This document shows, in pieces, positions 62,152 to 64,000 of a stretch of 64,000 bases of DNA (positions are counted from its first letter, which is position 1; every line of letters begins with the position of its first letter). This stretch comes from Methylobacterium durans. GTDB lineage: Bacteria > Pseudomonadota > Alphaproteobacteria > Rhizobiales > Beijerinckiaceae. The DNA lies in the NCBI RefSeq assembly GCF_003173715.1, contig NZ_CP029550.1:806001-870000 (forward strand). The letters are read 5' to 3'. The notes under the pieces were generated by a model. The model made no database searches. It was not told the origin of the DNA and was given only the letters and a program-made list of their open reading frames with translations. The position numbers and the translations under genes were made by a program.

Positions 62152-63681
62152 GATTGTGTTGAAAAACTCGGGTGTTGCGGCGGTAGTCGTGAGGTGATTC
62201 ACTTCTGTCGAGAGACGGAGACCGAAGCAGATGATGGGACCTCGGCAAGTCGAGCAGGGTGCCCTGTTCTACGAGTTCTCGCTCGATACACATATCCCAG
62301 CCGACCATCTGCTGCGCGCCATCGACCGCTTCGTTGACCTGTCGGGTCTACGCGCGCACCTGCAGCCGTTCTACAGCTCGACGGGCCGGCCCTCGGTCGA
62401 CCCCGAGTTGATGATCCGCATGCTGCTCATCGGCTACTGCTTCGGCATCCGATCCGAGCGCCGCCTGTGCGACGAGGTCCACCTCAATCTCGCCTATCGC
62501 TGGTTCTGCCGGCTCGGGCTCGACGGCCGGGTGCCGGACCATTCGACCTTCTCCAAGAACCGCCATGGCCGCTTCCGCGACAGCGACCTGCTGCGCTGCT
62601 TGTTCGAGACCGTGCTCGCCCGCTGCATCGCCGAGGGGCTCGTGGGCGGCGAGGGCTTCGCGGTCGACGCCAGCCTTATCAAGGCTGATGCCAACCGGCA
62701 GAAGGGTGTTGAGGGTACGAACGGCCTGCCACCCGAGAGCGTCAGCCGCGCCGCCCGGGAGTACCTGGCTGTGCTCGACGACGCCGCGTTCGGAGCTGCG
62801 ACGCCGGTCGTGCCTAAGCTCGTTTCCCCCGCCGACCCGGCCGCGCGCTGGACGGGTGCGGACGGTGGGCTGGCCTACTTCGCCTACGCGGCCAACTACC
62901 TGATCGACCTCGACCACGCGGTCATCGTGGACGTCGAGCCGACCACCGCGATCCGGCAGGCCGAGGTCACGGCCGCCAAGCGCATGATCGTGCGCTCGCG
63001 CGAGCGCTTCGACCTCTACCCGGCCCGGCTCGCCGGTGACAGCGGTTACGGCTCGGCCGCGATGCTGGGCTGGCTCGCCCACGAGCAGGGCATCGAGCCG
63101 CACATCCCCGTCTTCGATAAGTCCGAGCGCCGCGACGGCACCTTCAGCCGGTCGGCCTTCACCTACGACCCTGGCGCCGACGCCTACACCTGCCCGGCCG
63201 GCAAGCACCTGCGGCAACGCCAGAAGGTCTATCGGTCACCGCCCCCGCTCGTCGACGCAGACGGGATGCTGCGCTACCGCGCGAGCAAGTACGACTGCGA
63301 AGCTTGCGCGCTGAAGCCACGATGCTGCCCCAACGCATCCGCCCGCAAGATCCCACGCTCGATCCACGAGGGCGCCCGGCAGATGGCGCGCGACATCTGC
63401 GCCTCGGAGGCGGGCCGTACCTCGCGGCGTGAGCGCAAGAAGGTCGAGATGCTGTTTGCCCACCTTAAGCGGATCCTGCGGCTGGATCGGCTTCGGTTGC
63501 GGGGGCCAGACGGGGCCCGAGACGAGTTCCACCTCGCGGCCGCCGCCCAGAACCTACGGAAGCTGGCCAAGCTGATCCCGCTGGGGCAGCCGAGCCTAGC
63601 CTGACCGGCTGGCGGGAGCCCCCCGGCCAAGCACCCGGTCAAATCTCAATCCAGGCCAACCGCGAGTTTTTCAACGAAATC
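62152..63681 (+). mobile_element. IS1182-type insertion sequence B
   Basis: A 1530-bp element with ends GATTGTGTTGAAAAACTCG and, inverted, GATTTCGTTGAAAAACTCG. The 4-bp target GGCC is duplicated (62148-62151, 63682-63685). The target is a GCTTTCGGCC arm of a REP-like hairpin. The element shares its ends with the MITE at 54055. Confidence 0.9.
62231..63604 (+). CDS. IS1182-family transposase
   Basis: A 457-residue DDE transposase. Conserved parts are RPSVDPELMIRMLLIGYCFG, VPDHSTFSKNRHGRFRDSDL, GFAVDASLIKADANRQK (first D), LAGDSGYGSAAMLGWLAHEQ (second D), a Cys-rich segment (YDCEACALKPRCCPNAS) and the VEMLFAHLKRILRLDRLRLR box with the E. Intact, so probably active and able to mobilise the MITE. 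Confidence 0.92.
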   Translation: MMGPRQVEQGALFYEFSLDTHIPADHLLRAIDRFVDLSGLRAHLQPFYSSTGRPSVDPELMIRMLLIGYCFGIRSERRLCDEVHLNLAYRWFCRLGLDGRVPDHSTFSKNRHGRFRDSDLLRCLFETVLARCIAEGLVGGEGFAVDASLIKADANRQKGVEGTNGLPPESVSRAAREYLAVLDDAAFGAATPVVPKLVSPADPAARWTGADGGLAYFAYAANYLIDLDHAVIVDVEPTTAIRQAEVTAAKRMIVRSRERFDLYPARLAGDSGYGSAAMLGWLAHEQGIEPHIPVFDKSERRDGTFSRSAFTYDPGADAYTCPAGKHLRQRQKVYRSPPPLVDADGMLRYRASKYDCEACALKPRCCPNASARKIPRSIHEGARQMARDICASEAGRTSRRERKKVEMLFAHLKRILRLDRLRLRGPDGARDEFHLAAAAQNLRKLAKLIPLGQPSLA

Positions 63682-63800
63682 GGCCAGCATCAGCCATTCG
63701 GCATTGCGCCCACTGCTGCCGTTCGCCGGACCCAATCAGCATCTCCAAAGCGCTCGTTCGCCCAGTGGTGTCATGGATCATGCCGCTGCCGGGCTGTGCC

Positions 63801-64000
63801 TCAAGGATCCGGCGTGCCGGGCGCAATGGGTGGGGTCCTCTTCAGGCTCTCGACGAACTCCGTCATGATCCGCATCGCCGGGCCGGCATTCCACGAGTTC
63901 CGAAGGCCCGTCGCGGGGTACTCCTCCTTCGGATCGGTGATGAGGTCGAACCCTTTGGGTGAGCCCAGCTTGGTCGGCGGGGTCCACCAATCCCGCTGCT
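63801..64000 (-). CDS. arylsulfatase, C-terminal end (partial)
   Basis: The minus strand is open from the right edge of the window to a TGA at 63801. The 66 visible residues WWTPPTKLGSPKGFDLITDP, KEEYPATGLRNSWNAGPAMR, IMTEFVESLKRTPPIAPGTP match the C-terminus of bacterial sulfatases (arylsulfatase type). The catalytic region lies outside the window, so activity cannot be judged. The start codon is not visible. Confidence 0.75.
   Translation of the reverse strand, partial: QRDWWTPPTKLGSPKGFDLITDPKEEYPATGLRNSWNAGPAMRIMTEFVESLKRTPPIAPGTPDP

Overview
The window looks like chromosomal DNA of a Methylobacterium/Methylorubrum-type alphaproteobacterium. This is inferred from the high G+C content, the family mix (DUF6894, DUF2336 and FeeM-like proteins, an EcfG/NepR-type stress regulator, a CIRCE-controlled groESL) and the heavy load of insertion sequences. 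No species can be named from the sequence alone.

Bases 1-12000 read as conserved core chromosome. They hold a SHOCT protein, a radical-SAM spore-photoproduct-lyase-like protein, a tRNA-adenosine/guanine-type deaminase, a frameshifted NDUFS4-like gene, tRNA-Pro(TGG), an HSL-type esterase, a glutathione S-transferase and the stress operon prkA-yeaH-spoVR. At 12039-12085 lies only the 3' half of a tRNA-Pro(GGG), cut in the anticodon loop. This is what an integrated element leaves at its distal end, and its orientation puts the element on the higher-coordinate side, where everything looks accessory.

Bases 12500-26400 hold two hydrolases, a ribbon-helix-helix regulator with palindromic operators, CIRCE-groES-groEL, a LuxR-type regulator divergent from four tandem genes for tiny secreted cysteine-pair peptides, two further secreted proteins (one with twin CX3C motifs), a FeeM/LuxI-like acyltransferase, a DUF2336 protein and a Crp-type regulator. 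Bases 26500-34100 are an insertion-sequence cluster: two IS3-family elements and one IS630 element, all with readable ends and target duplications. One of the IS3 elements splits a phasin gene. Bases 34400-41000 carry small unknown proteins, a secreted protein with a three-fold C-terminal repeat, and a sigma factor whose N-terminus looks like its own anti-sigma factor NepR.

Bases 41200-50500 resemble the backbone of an integrative or plasmid-derived element: a DUF3102 protein, a small helix-turn-helix protein, a tyrosine recombinase, a 1031-residue primase-helicase replication protein and a divergent pair of paralogues, one with HUH-like motifs. Bases 50600-64000 carry an IS1182-type element inside a small gene, a DEDDh exonuclease, a 128-bp MITE, an IS1111-type IS110 element with a probable bridge-RNA region, a cytochrome c, an ArsR/SRPBCC pair, a cupin-SDR-LysR group, a second IS1182-type element that shares its ends with the MITE, and the 3' end of an arylsulfatase gene.

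The most original signals are the tandem micro-peptide array, the apparent NepR-EcfG fusion, a pair of 25-26-residue microproteins that are paralogues of each other, and the replication module with its unusual paralogue pair.
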